Shown: positions 1 through 8,615 of the stretch, one piece after another
Numbering within the stretch: the first letter of the stretch is position 1
Layout of the letters: each line of letters opens with the position of its first letter
DNA from: Polynucleobacter sp. 86C-FISCH
GTDB taxonomy: Bacteria; Pseudomonadota; Gammaproteobacteria; Burkholderiales; Burkholderiaceae
Assembly: GCF_018882415.1 (NCBI RefSeq)
Contig: NZ_JACVOL010000001.1
Location: 396,253-460,252, forward strand
Direction of reading: 5' to 3'
DNA: 64,000 nucleotides
The notes under the pieces: generated by a model
What the model was told of the DNA's origin: nothing
Databases searched by the model: none
What the model saw: the letters and a program-made list of their open reading frames with translations, nothing else
Position numbers and translations under genes: made by a program

Positions 1-129
1 ACTACCGGTACTAGCTAAAGTTACATTACCAATGGTTTCACTATTGGCTAGGCCGCTGCTGGTAAAGGCAGTCGTACCTAAGGTAGCACCCACACCATAT
101 TGCTTACTGGTGCTGTTGGCAGTAATGGT
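1..129 (-). repeat. Direct repeat copy B, YDG/MBG region of TpsA
   Basis: These 129 bases are identical to 514-642, at an offset of 513 bases (171 codons, in frame). They encode part of an MBG-type unit with K-Q-Y-G-V-G and N-S-E-T-I-G motifs. The repeat may continue beyond the window edge. Confidence 0.9.
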
Positions 130-3100
130 GAGGTTCGCTTGCGTAATGCTCAAGCTACCGTTGGCGTAGGTAATGTCGTAGTTAGAAGCAGAGCCATTAG
201 TAAAGGCAACGGTGCTTGGAGTCAGGTTCGCCGTTTGACCAGCTGCAGTCGTTGCGGTCGCTGTCGTAGTCACTGAAGCGTTACCTAAGGTAGCGCCGTT
301 ATACAAGCTACCCGAAGTCACTGTCACAGTGTCTGTGGTTGGGTTGGCAGCGCCGTACGCCCTACTTAAATTAGTCGCCGTTAAGGTAATTGGCGCAGCA
401 GTCACACTCAAGCTGCCATTCACATAATTAATGTTGTAGTTACTTGCCGTAAAGGTACCGCCAGAAGCGCTTGCTGCCGTAATGTTGTAGCTACCAACAT
501 CGGCAGTAGCACCACTACCGGTACTAGCTAAAGTTACATTACCAATGGTTTCACTATTGGCTAGGCCGCTGCTGGTAAAGGCAGTCGTACCTAAGGTAGC
601 ACCCACACCATATTGCTTACTGGTGCTGTTGGCAGTAATGGTTAATGGTGCAGCGGTAATTGTTACAGGCGCACTGGTGTGATTGAGGGTGACGGGTAAC
701 TGATAGTTGCTAGCTAGACCGCCAGAGGTAAGATTGGCGCCACTTTGGTTAGAAAGGGTTATTGCAGTAATGTAATTAATACTGTTATCAGCAACATTCC
801 CGGAATTAGCTAAGGCACCGCTATAGGTCAGACTTTCAGTGCCGACTAAATTTCCTATCGTGACATTGGTCAGCGTAGTGCTACCACTATATGGTTGGGT
901 AGCACTAAGCGTTACAGTGCGCGGCGTAATATTGCCAGTAACACCAGTAGGCTGACTCAGATTGTAGTTTGCAGCATCAGCACCACTGATGCTATCTGTC
1001 ATAGTTACAGTAAGGTTACTACCAACATTCTTACCGCTGAAGTTTCCGCTTGCAGACAGAGTAACAACATCGCTAGTACTACCATTGGTTTTAACACCAC
1101 TTAGGGTGCCAGCATTACTAAAGCTAGCTACCGTATCGCCAGAATAAGTAAGATTAGAAACAACTGTTCCCGCTACCGTAAGTGTGGCCTTGCTAATATT
1201 TGCAGTGCCGTTTGTAATAGTTGGCGAGGCATATCCAAGGATATTAGTTGAAGCAGAAATATTGAGAGTATGGTTGCCAGCCGTATAAAAACCTGCAGTA
1301 GATGTAGTACCGCTGACGCTCACAGTCGGAGCGGTAGAAAATATTTGACCTAAAGTATCGCCATTGACAGCCGTTGATGTAATGCTTGTATCAACAGCAT
1401 TTCCATACACAAGCGAAGCATTGGTTACACTAAGCGCGAGTGTCGGCTGCTCGCGATATACGGCGTTGATGCCAGCACCAAGAGGAGCTGCTGTAGTGTT
1501 GTAATTACTGGTCCCACTATTACTGTTGTAACGGAATCGACCCGATCCACTTCCAACCAATGCTGTTACACCAGTGCTACCGGCCACACTGCCAGTAAAT
1601 AAAGTGGCTCGACCGCCCGAACCAACAGAAACCGTACCGCAACCAGAGATCACAATATTTCCACCGGTAGATGTACCGGCAGCGGTTGACGATCCTGCGT
1701 TTAGAACAATCGCGCTTGATGAATTACTGGTGGTAGTAATAGCTTCCGTCAGACTGATATCCCCAGACTGAACTGTAATATTTACAAGGCCTGTGGCAGT
1801 AATGCCGGTTGGGTTGACCACACCAATAGTTAAATTACCAGTATTTACATAGGTCAGATTACCCATGCTGTCAGCAGCCAAGGTGGTGATATTATTGTTG
1901 GTATTAGTGAGATTAGCAGCTCCGCCCAATAGAGCTAAACCAGTCGCCACAAGCGAACCATTTGCATCTTGCGTAATGTTTCCACTATTAGCTTTTAACT
2001 TGATTGCGCTGCTATTTCTGGCAATCAACTGACTATTAATGCTGACATTACCGCCATATAAACTAATCGGGCCAGAAATATTTACCCCATAACCTCTGGC
2101 AACCGTGATGTTTTGCGTTTCAGTAGAGCGGCCAATTGTCAAACTTGTTAACGAGCTGCCAAAACTCATATTTGCCGTTGAAAAGGCAGAACTAAAACTG
2201 CTTGCGTTTGACTGCAACGTCAAATTACCGCTAGAGCTGAACGTGGTTGACGCGTTGCTGGTTATTACATCTCCAGTAAGCGTGACATTAGCGGAGCTAC
2301 TTGTTACATTTGTACCCGCCAACTGACCAAAGACGCCTGTAGAACCTACAAAACGAATGCCTGTAGTTCCCCCGTCAAGGTTAATTGAGCCGGTCGTCGC
2401 CAAGTAATTGGCATTTTGCGAAAATATCCCAGCATTGGATCCGCCGCCTGTACCACTAACAGAAATATTTCCTCCGCCAGTGGCCATAAGATACTTGTCG
2501 CCATCCCAATTAAAAACAACGCCATAGGTATTAGCATTAGAGGAGACACCAACTATGCTAATGGCAGTTCCTGTAGTTTTGGAAGACTCAATCACCAATC
2601 CAGTTGAGCCTACTGTTGTTCCTTGTGCAAAATTAACACCAGCCAAAACACCGCCAGCCATACCGCTGATCGCTACAGCACCTTGACCTGCCCTAATATC
2701 AAGATTACCGTTGGAAAAGAACCCAGAATTTTGTGCGGAGCTACCTTTGATTGTGACATTACCGCCACCTGACTTAATGTTTGTGGTGCTGCTATCGGCT
2801 GAACCAAAGGTAACGCCAATGCCAAAGTTATTGCTTGCATAATCCACCGGAACACTACCAGCACCAGTACCACCGCCAATAACAATATCTCCGCCGCCCG
2901 TCGTTTGAGAAGCGCTGCCATTAGCGGTATTCAGGGTGACATTGCTGCCAAACGTCACGCCACCAGCAATTCCACCATTTGCGTTTGACCAGAATGCTAA
3001 TGAACCATTATTAGTTTGGAAGGTAAGAGTTGGATTAATGCTGATCCTACCAATAGCCTTTGTCAATATTGCAGAGCCGCTACCCATGCTTTTAATATTT

Positions 3101-6100
3101 GAATACAGCGATACATTACCGCCATATAAACTAATCGGGCCAGAGATATTGATAGCACTATTTGCGATAAGGTCGCTATTGGCAGTGCTCGTTGCATTAC
3201 CTACCGTCAACCCTTTGAGGGTACTAGCATAGGTGTAATCTAATGTTGTTGTACCGCTAAATGTATCGCCATTAGGCGCCATGGTAACTGTGCCATTACC
3301 AATAAAGCCACTAGTTGCTGGAGTAGCGTTATTGGTAAAGGCAATGCCGCCGTTAGTAACATTAGTTGTACCCGTATAGGTAGCAGAACCTGTGAGTGTA
3401 GTTACATTACTGCCAATCGTACTGAGATTGCCAGTGCCACTAATGGCATTCGCCAGGGTGATGTTATTGCTGCGATTAATAATCAGAGCCGAACCACTGC
3501 TAATGTTGACTTCACCGCCGCCACCGAGAGAGCCAAGTGTGCCGCCAGAGCCAATTTGCAGATTGCCTGCAGTAATGTTTGTGCTGCCGCTATATGTATT
3601 GTTGCCAGTCAGCGTCAGCGTATTAGTGGCGAGTTTACTAAGACTGCCATTCCCGCTAATATTTTGACTAAACGTGACCGCATCACTTCGATTAAAAGCA
3701 AGTGTGCCGTTATTTACAACAGAGGAAGAGCTGGCAATTGATCCGTTTGCCGTACCGTTGCCTATTTGGAGCGTGCCGGCATCAACCGTAGTGGATCCAC
3801 TATAGGTATTGGTCCCAGTCAGCGTCACAGTCCCGCTACCAGCTTTAACTAATTTTGCCGAGCTACCGCTAATACATCCACTGTAGGCAGTTGATCCACT
3901 CTGATTAACAGTCAAAGTTCGCCCTGTTGCCAAGGCAATATTATTGCTTCCTGCGATATTACCAACCAGACTTATGTCACCGGTCGTAGCGTTTGTCGTT
4001 ACAAGACTAGCATTAAGGGTGATGTTCCCGCCATTGATGGTGATCGGACCTGAGATATTGGCGCCATAACCACTAAAAACAGTGATATTTTGCGTATTAG
4101 TCGATTTACCAATTGTCAATCCTGATAGAGACGAGTTGAATAAGAGGGCATATGTGCTGAACGCTGACGAAAAACTATCTCCATTAGACTGAATGGTTAT
4201 ATTGCCAGTTGTATTGAAATTTACAGGATTAGCGGTTGTGGGTATTGCAATGATGTCAGCATTCAAAGTTACGTTAGCGCTGCTACTAGTCACAGCTGTG
4301 CCAGCAAGCTGGCCAAAATTTGAGCCACCAAATGGCATGTCACTATAAATTCCTGCCGTTGAGCCGCTACCATTAACAGTAATTGAGCCACTGCTTGCCA
4401 AAAAATTTAGTGAATTAATATTAATGCCATAAGCAGCTCCTGAGGCTGTAATAGAAATATCGCCACCACCGGTAGCCATAATATATTTTTGCTGATTAAT
4501 ATAGCTGGTGATGCCGGTTCCACAAGAGCTTATCCCAGTAATGTTGATTGCAACACCGCTCGATTTGGCTGATTGGATTGTTGTACCGGTATTGCCCAAG
4601 TAAACGCCAGTATTAAAATCGACAGAACTTTGACTACTGGTGCTAGTACCACTAATGGTTATGGCACCCTGACCTGAATTCAAGGAAAGGGTATTCCAAA
4701 CATATACGCCCGAGTATATTGAAGAGCAGCCGAGCATTGATACGGAGCCACCACCAGTATTAATCGCAGTCGAATTGCCAAATGACATTCCAAAGTCTGA
4801 GTTACTGCTGACGTATCCAGTCGGCAAGCTACCAGAGTTTTGGCCTCCACCAATGACAAGGTTACCGCCACCAGCTGTTTGCGTTGTACTTCCGTTGGCG
4901 GTATTTACTACCACTGAATCATTCAGCGTGACATAACCATTATTGCTACCGTCAGAATTGGTCCATAGAGCAATGCTGCTATTGTTTGTCTGCAATGTAA
5001 CGCTAGAGGCAACCCATATGCCCCCAACTCCCTTCAGCAGAATATTGCCGCTAGCATTGCCAGTTGTGGTTAAGCTTGTGTTAGCAGAAATATTACCGCC
5101 GTATACCGTAATACAACCAACCTGATTTATGGCATTAGCAATAATTATGTCTTGTGTATTGCTGGATCTACCAATCGTTAAACCTGACAAAGATGAACCA
5201 AAGTTCCAACCACTTGTATTGAATGCAGAGCTAAAACTGGTACCAGTAGACTGAATGGTTAGGTTTCCTGAGCCATTAAACCCTGAGGATTTTGTATATG
5301 GCGAGTCACTTTGAATCGTCAAATTACCAGCGTTGATATTGGTGGCGCCGCTATATTCTGTTGAGCCAGCAAGTGTTAATGTTCCATTACCACTTTTTGT
5401 TATTGAAAGAGATGTTTGTCCCTTGATATCTAATATTGGTCCATTAAAAGTGCTATCGCCATTACCGCTGACAGTAATGCCTGCATTTCTTCCCCAAATT
5501 GTTCCCGAGCCCGATATTGAGGATACGTTGATAGTGGTGCCGCCATCAATATAGAAAGTTCCATCAACATTCAAAGCCTTACTATTACCAAGCGTGCCTG
5601 TTGAGCCGTATAAAAGTCTCAATGTACCTGCTTGACTTACTGAAAGCTGCTCTGCATTACTGACGGTGAGAGAAGCGCCGGGTACGCCAGTATCCGAGGC
5701 CCAGGCGGCCGATCCATTCGCACGATAGACAACAAAATTTCCATCACCTTGCATGATTGCATAGGTGCCCGCACCGTATGATCCCGGCGTAGCCCAAATA
5801 ACTTGCTGACCTGGGCGATTAAGATTTTTGTAAAGAACTAAATTGCCCTCAGATTGCATCAGCAAGGTGAGGCCATTAGCCGTAACCGATTGCTCGGCAT
5901 CAAGTCGCATATCGTTAGGCAGCAAAGTTGCATACGACGTACTATTACCAGAAACGGAGTTGAGCGCACGGATTACAGTATTTCCAGCTTCAACAGTAGT
6001 GGATCCAGAGAAGGAATTTGCACCAGATAAAACTAAAGTGCCTGCACCCCTTTTTGTAAGACTTCCACTGCCACTGAAGTTACCTCCGTATGTGCCAAGG

Positions 6101-8136
6101 CGGGAGCCAACGTTGAATACAACATTAAATGCCCCATTACCATTATTTCCAATGTTGCCGGTGCCAGTAATCGTACCATTTGCATTAAGAACTAATGTAG
6201 CCGAGGTACTCTTATTAAGAATAATATTGCCGCTAATAGTAATATTGCCCTGCGAATTTCCGGCCGTTCCACTATTAATAGTATTGATATTGACAGTTGC
6301 GCCGTCACCATTTAGTGAGTTCGCGATTACACTAGCGCCAATAGTAGCGCTATCTGCGTTACTAACGGGTGTGTAGCCAGGGGAAGAAATATTAACCTCA
6401 CTTGAACCATCAACGATAGTTACATCCGCAGGATCAAGAAGCCAATTTCCACCGGCACCAACATCCACCTTTGCTGTACTGGCAACCCCAAGCTGATGAC
6501 CTGATGTTTCAACCTGACCACCCGTACCATTGGCCCCCACAGCTCTAATCGTTCCGTCGACCTGCGTCCAGCTATTCTGGTTTGTGATATCCGACCACAA
6601 CACTACCGTACCGCCATTACCATTTTCTGTAGCACTCGCATCAATGCTGGCGTTCTGAGTCATGAGCACCACAGTTGCTTGGTAAGTACCGTTTGATCCT
6701 TGCCAATCGCCACCAACTAAAACATTACCACCGCCTGTTGCGCCGCTGACATTGATATTGGTGTTGCCATCAAGTGTGATCGAGTCGCCTAAGATGGTGG
6801 AGTTACCGCCCTGACCTCTTCTGCTGCGAGAGCTAATGCTTGTGTAGCCCGTTAGCGCGACGGTTAAAGGAATGCCTGGTGGATTAAAAGGATCACTAAA
6901 TGGATTGGTGCTTTGTGCTGCCGTTGCAGTAACTTCAACAACACCACCGCGTGTATCACCATCCGCGTTAATCACTCCGTCAGCAATCGCTACTTGGGAT
7001 GCTGTTAGCTGTACTTGTCCACCACGACCAGTACTGCTTGCATCAAGCGTTCCTGCAACATTGAGAGATTGAGTTGCTTGTACATTAATTGCACCGCCTT
7101 GTACTGGGCTAGTTGCAATGACACGGCCTGATATAGAAACACTCTTACCGTTGATCTGTATAGTGCCCGCTTCCATGCTATCGCTGCTAACGTCAAGAGT
7201 ACCCGTATTTGTTACGGAACTAGCCTCTAACAGAATACGGCCACCCCTTTGGCTAATACCTTTTGCTTCAATCGTACCGCTATTAATCACACTAGCAGCC
7301 AATTGATTCATAGCGCGTGCAGAAAGAATCACTAAGCCATTAGGAGCTTTAATCGCATGACGGTTTTCAACTAATGCATCTAACTGACCACCAGTGACTG
7401 TCAAACTTTCTAATTTGCTTGATGGGCCAAAGTTGAGGGTAATAGACTCACCAGCAGCAAGTGCTACCGTGCCGGACTGCGCTACTAATAAACCAGTGTT
7501 ACGCACCTCTGGCGCCAACATGGCAATGTATCCATTCAAACTCGTCTGAATGGTACCTTCGTTAATAACCTTGCCAGTACTGCCATTGCGGCTAAAGGTT
7601 GTGCTGCCCGCCATAAATGCGGCATCGCTCATGGCATGCGTAGTGGCAACTATTCCGCCAACGTTTACCTGAGCCCCTGGAGCAAAGTACACGCCCGCTG
7701 AATTTAAAAGATAAATCTGGCCATTAGAAGACAGCTGACCAAAAATTTGGCTTGGGTTGGGTGAGTTAACGCGATTTAATGCAACTGCATTTGAGCTAGG
7801 CTGAACAAAGTTCACTCTTGCCTGGCTACCAATATCAAACGTATTCCAATTAATGGCTGCACGATTGGATGACTGTGTCACTGTCATCGCATTGCCGTTA
7901 TTCATGATGGCAGCAACACCAGCAGAAATTTGTCCACCAGTAGGCAATTGATTTGCGGCAGGAGGTGCTGCGATAGCTGCTCCGCCAGACATCACAGCCA
8001 CTGTAGTGATTGTGCGAGTAATGCGGGTTAATGATTGCTGCTTACCATGCGCTCGAGTAATTTCACTCACGGCGATCCAAGTCATCTGGACTTTACTCCA
8101 GATAACTTTAAAGATGCGGTTGAGCGAATGATTCAA
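1..8136 (-). CDS. TpsA-type filamentous haemagglutinin-like exoprotein (3' end beyond left edge)
   Basis: The minus-strand frame stays open from 8136 to the window edge (2,712 codons, incomplete), so the protein is a giant secreted adhesin. Translation begins MNHSLNRIFKVIWSKV with IAVSEITRAHGK shortly after, the extended signal peptide (ESPR) of two-partner secretion substrates. An Ala-rich export segment and a TPS/haemagglutination domain follow (about residues 50-300; motifs INWNTFDIG and NRVNSPNPSQIFG). NWLLDPADVTIV lies near residue 570. Autotransporter-type beta repeats, a bulb-lectin domain (about 735-815), four modules of about 1 kb and C-proximal YDG/MBG repeats (about residue 2230 onward) come next. 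The start is TTG at 8136: no in-frame ATG precedes the ESPR and an in-frame TAA lies 18 bases upstream. No good ribosome site is visible. The TpsB partner and a small gene are directly upstream on the same strand. The ligand is unknown; adhesion is inferred from the family. Confidence 0.9.
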   Translation of the reverse strand, partial: MNHSLNRIFKVIWSKVQMTWIAVSEITRAHGKQQSLTRITRTITTVAVMSGGAAIAAPPAANQLPTGGQISAGVAAIMNNGNAMTVTQSSNRAAINWNTFDIGSQARVNFVQPSSNAVALNRVNSPNPSQIFGQLSSNGQIYLLNSAGVYFAPGAQVNVGGIVATTHAMSDAAFMAGSTTFSRNGSTGKVINEGTIQTSLNGYIAMLAPEVRNTGLLVAQSGTVALAAGESITLNFGPSSKLESLTVTGGQLDALVENRHAIKAPNGLVILSARAMNQLAASVINSGTIEAKGISQRGGRILLEASSVTNTGTLDVSSDSMEAGTIQINGKSVSISGRVIATSPVQGGAINVQATQSLNVAGTLDASSTGRGGQVQLTASQVAIADGVINADGDTRGGVVEVTATAAQSTNPFSDPFNPPGIPLTVALTGYTSISSRSRRGQGGNSTILGDSITLDGNTNINVSGATGGGNVLVGGDWQGSNGTYQATVVLMTQNASIDASATENGNGGTVVLWSDITNQNSWTQVDGTIRAVGANGTGGQVETSGHQLGVASTAKVDVGAGGNWLLDPADVTIVDGSSEVNISSPGYTPVSNADSATIGASVIANSLNGDGATVNINTINSGTAGNSQGNITISGNIILNKSTSATLVLNANGTITGTGNIGNNGNGAFNVVFNVGSRLGTYGGNFSGSGSLTKRGAGTLVLSGANSFSGSTTVEAGNTVIRALNSVSGNSTSYATLLPNDMRLDAEQSVTANGLTLLMQSEGNLVLYKNLNRPGQQVIWATPGSYGAGTYAIMQGDGNFVVYRANGSAAWASDTGVPGASLTVSNAEQLSVSQAGTLRLLYGSTGTLGNSKALNVDGTFYIDGGTTINVSSISGSGTIWGRNAGITVSGNGDSTFNGPILDIKGQTSLSITKSGNGTLTLAGSTEYSGATNINAGNLTIQSDSPYTKSSGFNGSGNLTIQSTGTSFSSAFNTSGWNFGSSLSGLTIGRSSNTQDIIIANAINQVGCITVYGGNISANTSLTTTGNASGNILLKGVGGIWVASSVTLQTNNSSIALWTNSDGSNNGYVTLNDSVVVNTANGSTTQTAGGGNLVIGGGQNSGSLPTGYVSSNSDFGMSFGNSTAINTGGGSVSMLGCSSIYSGVYVWNTLSLNSGQGAITISGTSTSSQSSVDFNTGVYLGNTGTTIQSAKSSGVAINITGISSCGTGITSYINQQKYIMATGGGDISITASGAAYGININSLNFLASSGSITVNGSGSTAGIYSDMPFGGSNFGQLAGTAVTSSSANVTLNADIIAIPTTANPVNFNTTGNITIQSNGDSFSSAFSTYALLFNSSLSGLTIGKSTNTQNITVFSGYGANISGPITINGGNITLNASLVTTNATTGDISLVGNIAGSNNIALATGRTLTVNQSGSTAYSGCISGSSAKLVKAGSGTVTLTGTNTYSGSTTVDAGTLQIGNGTANGSIASSSSVVNNGTLAFNRSDAVTFSQNISGNGSLSKLATNTLTLTGNNTYSGSTNITAGNLQIGSGGTLGSLGGGGEVNISSGSALIINRSNNITLANAISGTGNLSTIGSNVTTLTGSATYTGTTNVTNGGIAFTNNATPATSGFIGNGTVTMAPNGDTFSGTTTLDYTYASTLKGLTVGNATSTANSDLIANSAINISGPISLYGGNVSLYSNIKSMGSGSAILTKAIGRISINPTLTFQTNNGSLAFWSNANGGIAGGVTFGSNVTLNTANGSASQTTGGGDIVIGGGTGAGSVPVDYASNNFGIGVTFGSADSSTTNIKSGGGNVTIKGSSAQNSGFFSNGNLDIRAGQGAVAISGMAGGVLAGVNFAQGTTVGSTGLVIESSKTTGTAISIVGVSSNANTYGVVFNWDGDKYLMATGGGNISVSGTGGGSNAGIFSQNANYLATTGSINLDGGTTGIRFVGSTGVFGQLAGTNVTSSSANVTLTGDVITSNASTTFSSSGNLTLQSNASSFSSAFSTANMSFGSSLTSLTIGRSTETQNITVARGYGVNISGPISLYGGNVSINSQLIARNSSAIKLKANSGNITQDANGSLVATGLALLGGAANLTNTNNNITTLAADSMGNLTYVNTGNLTIGVVNPTGITATGLVNITVQSGDISLTEAITTTSNSSSAIVLNAGSSTAAGTSTGGNIVISGCGTVSVGSGGRATLFTGSVAGSTGVTALVGSGSGRFRYNSNSGTSNYNTTAAPLGAGINAVYREQPTLALSVTNASLVYGNAVDTSITSTAVNGDTLGQIFSTAPTVSVSGTTSTAGFYTAGNHTLNISASTNILGYASPTITNGTANISKATLTVAGTVVSNLTYSGDTVASFSNAGTLSGVKTNGSTSDVVTLSASGNFSGKNVGSNLTVTMTDSISGADAANYNLSQPTGVTGNITPRTVTLSATQPYSGSTTLTNVTIGNLVGTESLTYSGALANSGNVADNSINYITAITLSNQSGANLTSGGLASNYQLPVTLNHTSAPVTITAAPLTITANSTSKQYGVGATLGTTAFTSSGLANSETIGNVTLASTGSGATADVGSYNITAASASGGTFTASNYNINYVNGSLSVTAAPITLTATNLSRAYGAANPTTDTVTVTSGSLYNGATLGNASVTTTATATTAAGQTANLTPSTVAFTNGSASNYDITYANGSLSITQANLTITANSTSKQYGVGATLGTTAFTSSGLANSETIGNVTLASTGS
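514..642 (-). repeat. Direct repeat copy A, YDG/MBG region of TpsA
   Basis: Identical over 129 bases to 1-129. The copy lies in the C-proximal part of the exoprotein, where YDG-like (Y-S-G-S-T-T-L-T-N-V) and MBG-like units alternate. Perfect identity points to recent duplication or gene conversion. Confidence 0.9.
2131..5250 (-). repeat. Four diverged internal modules of about 1 kb in TpsA
   Basis: The same protein pattern recurs: an FSSAF-like stretch, then S-L-x-x-L-T-[IV]-G, then a segment ending I-S-G-P-I-x-[LI]-x-G-G-N. Its anchor recurs near forward positions 5171, 4110, 3200 and 2131, giving spacings of about 1.06, 0.91 and 1.07 kb. Modules also share blocks with TNG/ASSG and the phrase 'FGQLAGT'. 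DNA identity is partial, so these are old duplications. PATR-like units (N-T-Y-S-G-S-T) fill the part between about 3230 and 3900. Confidence 0.7.
5692..5922 (-). other. Bulb-type (GNA-like) lectin domain inside the TpsA adhesin
   Basis: Residues about 735-815 of the exoprotein contain two copies of the plant-type mannose-binding lectin signature QxDxNxVxY, spaced 35 residues apart. QSEGNLVLY is at about 761-769 and QGDGNFVVY at about 796-804. They are preceded by MRLDAEQSV and followed by the W-A-S-D-T ending typical of each B-lectin subdomain; IWATPG between them fits the same fold. The second copy keeps Q, D, N, V and Y, whereas the first has E for D. Mannose binding is inferred from the motif only. 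The surrounding sequence is repetitive beta helix, so the lectin is an inserted module. Confidence 0.8.
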
Positions 8137-8177
8137 GGTGGTATCTAAAAATAATTAATTAAGAAAGAAGTTTTCTC

Positions 8178-8606
8178 TTAGCTGTTTGCATCAAGCTCAT
8201 CAAAATGCTGATTCAGAATTTGACGTAACTCATCTACCTGAGCCATCGCGTACTCACGATTCGGAAATACCGCAGGCAAACGCAAGATATTTCCATCCTC
8301 AACAAGAAATGCAGACTCAACAGAAACCGCATTACCTAAAGTGCGTACTGCGAATACACCGCGACCAGTAATGGATTGACCTTCAGCTGGCGCTTGCGCA
8401 TCTTGCGCCTGAATCACTTCGCTAACTTCTTGATCAGCCAATTCCAAAAGGTCTTCCTGCTTACCTGATTTAGCACCAGATACTGTGGAGCGACTTGGTG
8501 TTGCCACTTTTTTCACAGACTTTGAAGCAACCTTGGCCGCAGGCTTAGGGCTTGGTGTAGCAGCAGGCTTTGCCGACTTAACAGGAGTGCGAGTTTTGAT
8601 AGTCAT
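8178..8606 (-). CDS. Unknown 142-aa protein encoded between tpsB and tpsA
   Basis: Not recognised. The N-terminal 45 residues are rich in Lys, Ala, Pro and Ser (KSAKPAATPSPKPAAK), like a histone-H1-type tail. An acidic stretch follows (QEDLLELADQEVSEVIQ). The C-terminal 65 residues look folded, with beta strands (GRGVFAVRTLGNAVSVESAFLV) and then a helix ending in LDANS. No signal peptide or membrane segment is visible, so it is probably cytoplasmic. ATG at 8606 follows AAGGTGA at ribosome-site distance. It starts 9 bases after tpsB and ends 41 bases before the tpsA start, so it is very likely co-transcribed with both. A role in TpsA synthesis or export is a guess from position only. Confidence 0.75.
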   Translation of the reverse strand: MTIKTRTPVKSAKPAATPSPKPAAKVASKSVKKVATPSRSTVSGAKSGKQEDLLELADQEVSEVIQAQDAQAPAEGQSITGRGVFAVRTLGNAVSVESAFLVEDGNILRLPAVFPNREYAMAQVDELRQILNQHFDELDANS

Positions 8607-8615
8607 GCATTCACC

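Noticed and set aside
5843..6376. 177-codon plus-strand open frame
   Set aside because: Antisense to the TpsA gene. Its Pro/Leu/Val-rich product is the mirror of repetitive Gly/Thr/Asn codons and has no start signal or family motif.
1..8136. CRISPR-like or tandem-array reading of the repetitive left end
   Set aside because: Repeats are in frame, encode YDG/MBG and PATR protein units and lack spacer-repeat regularity.
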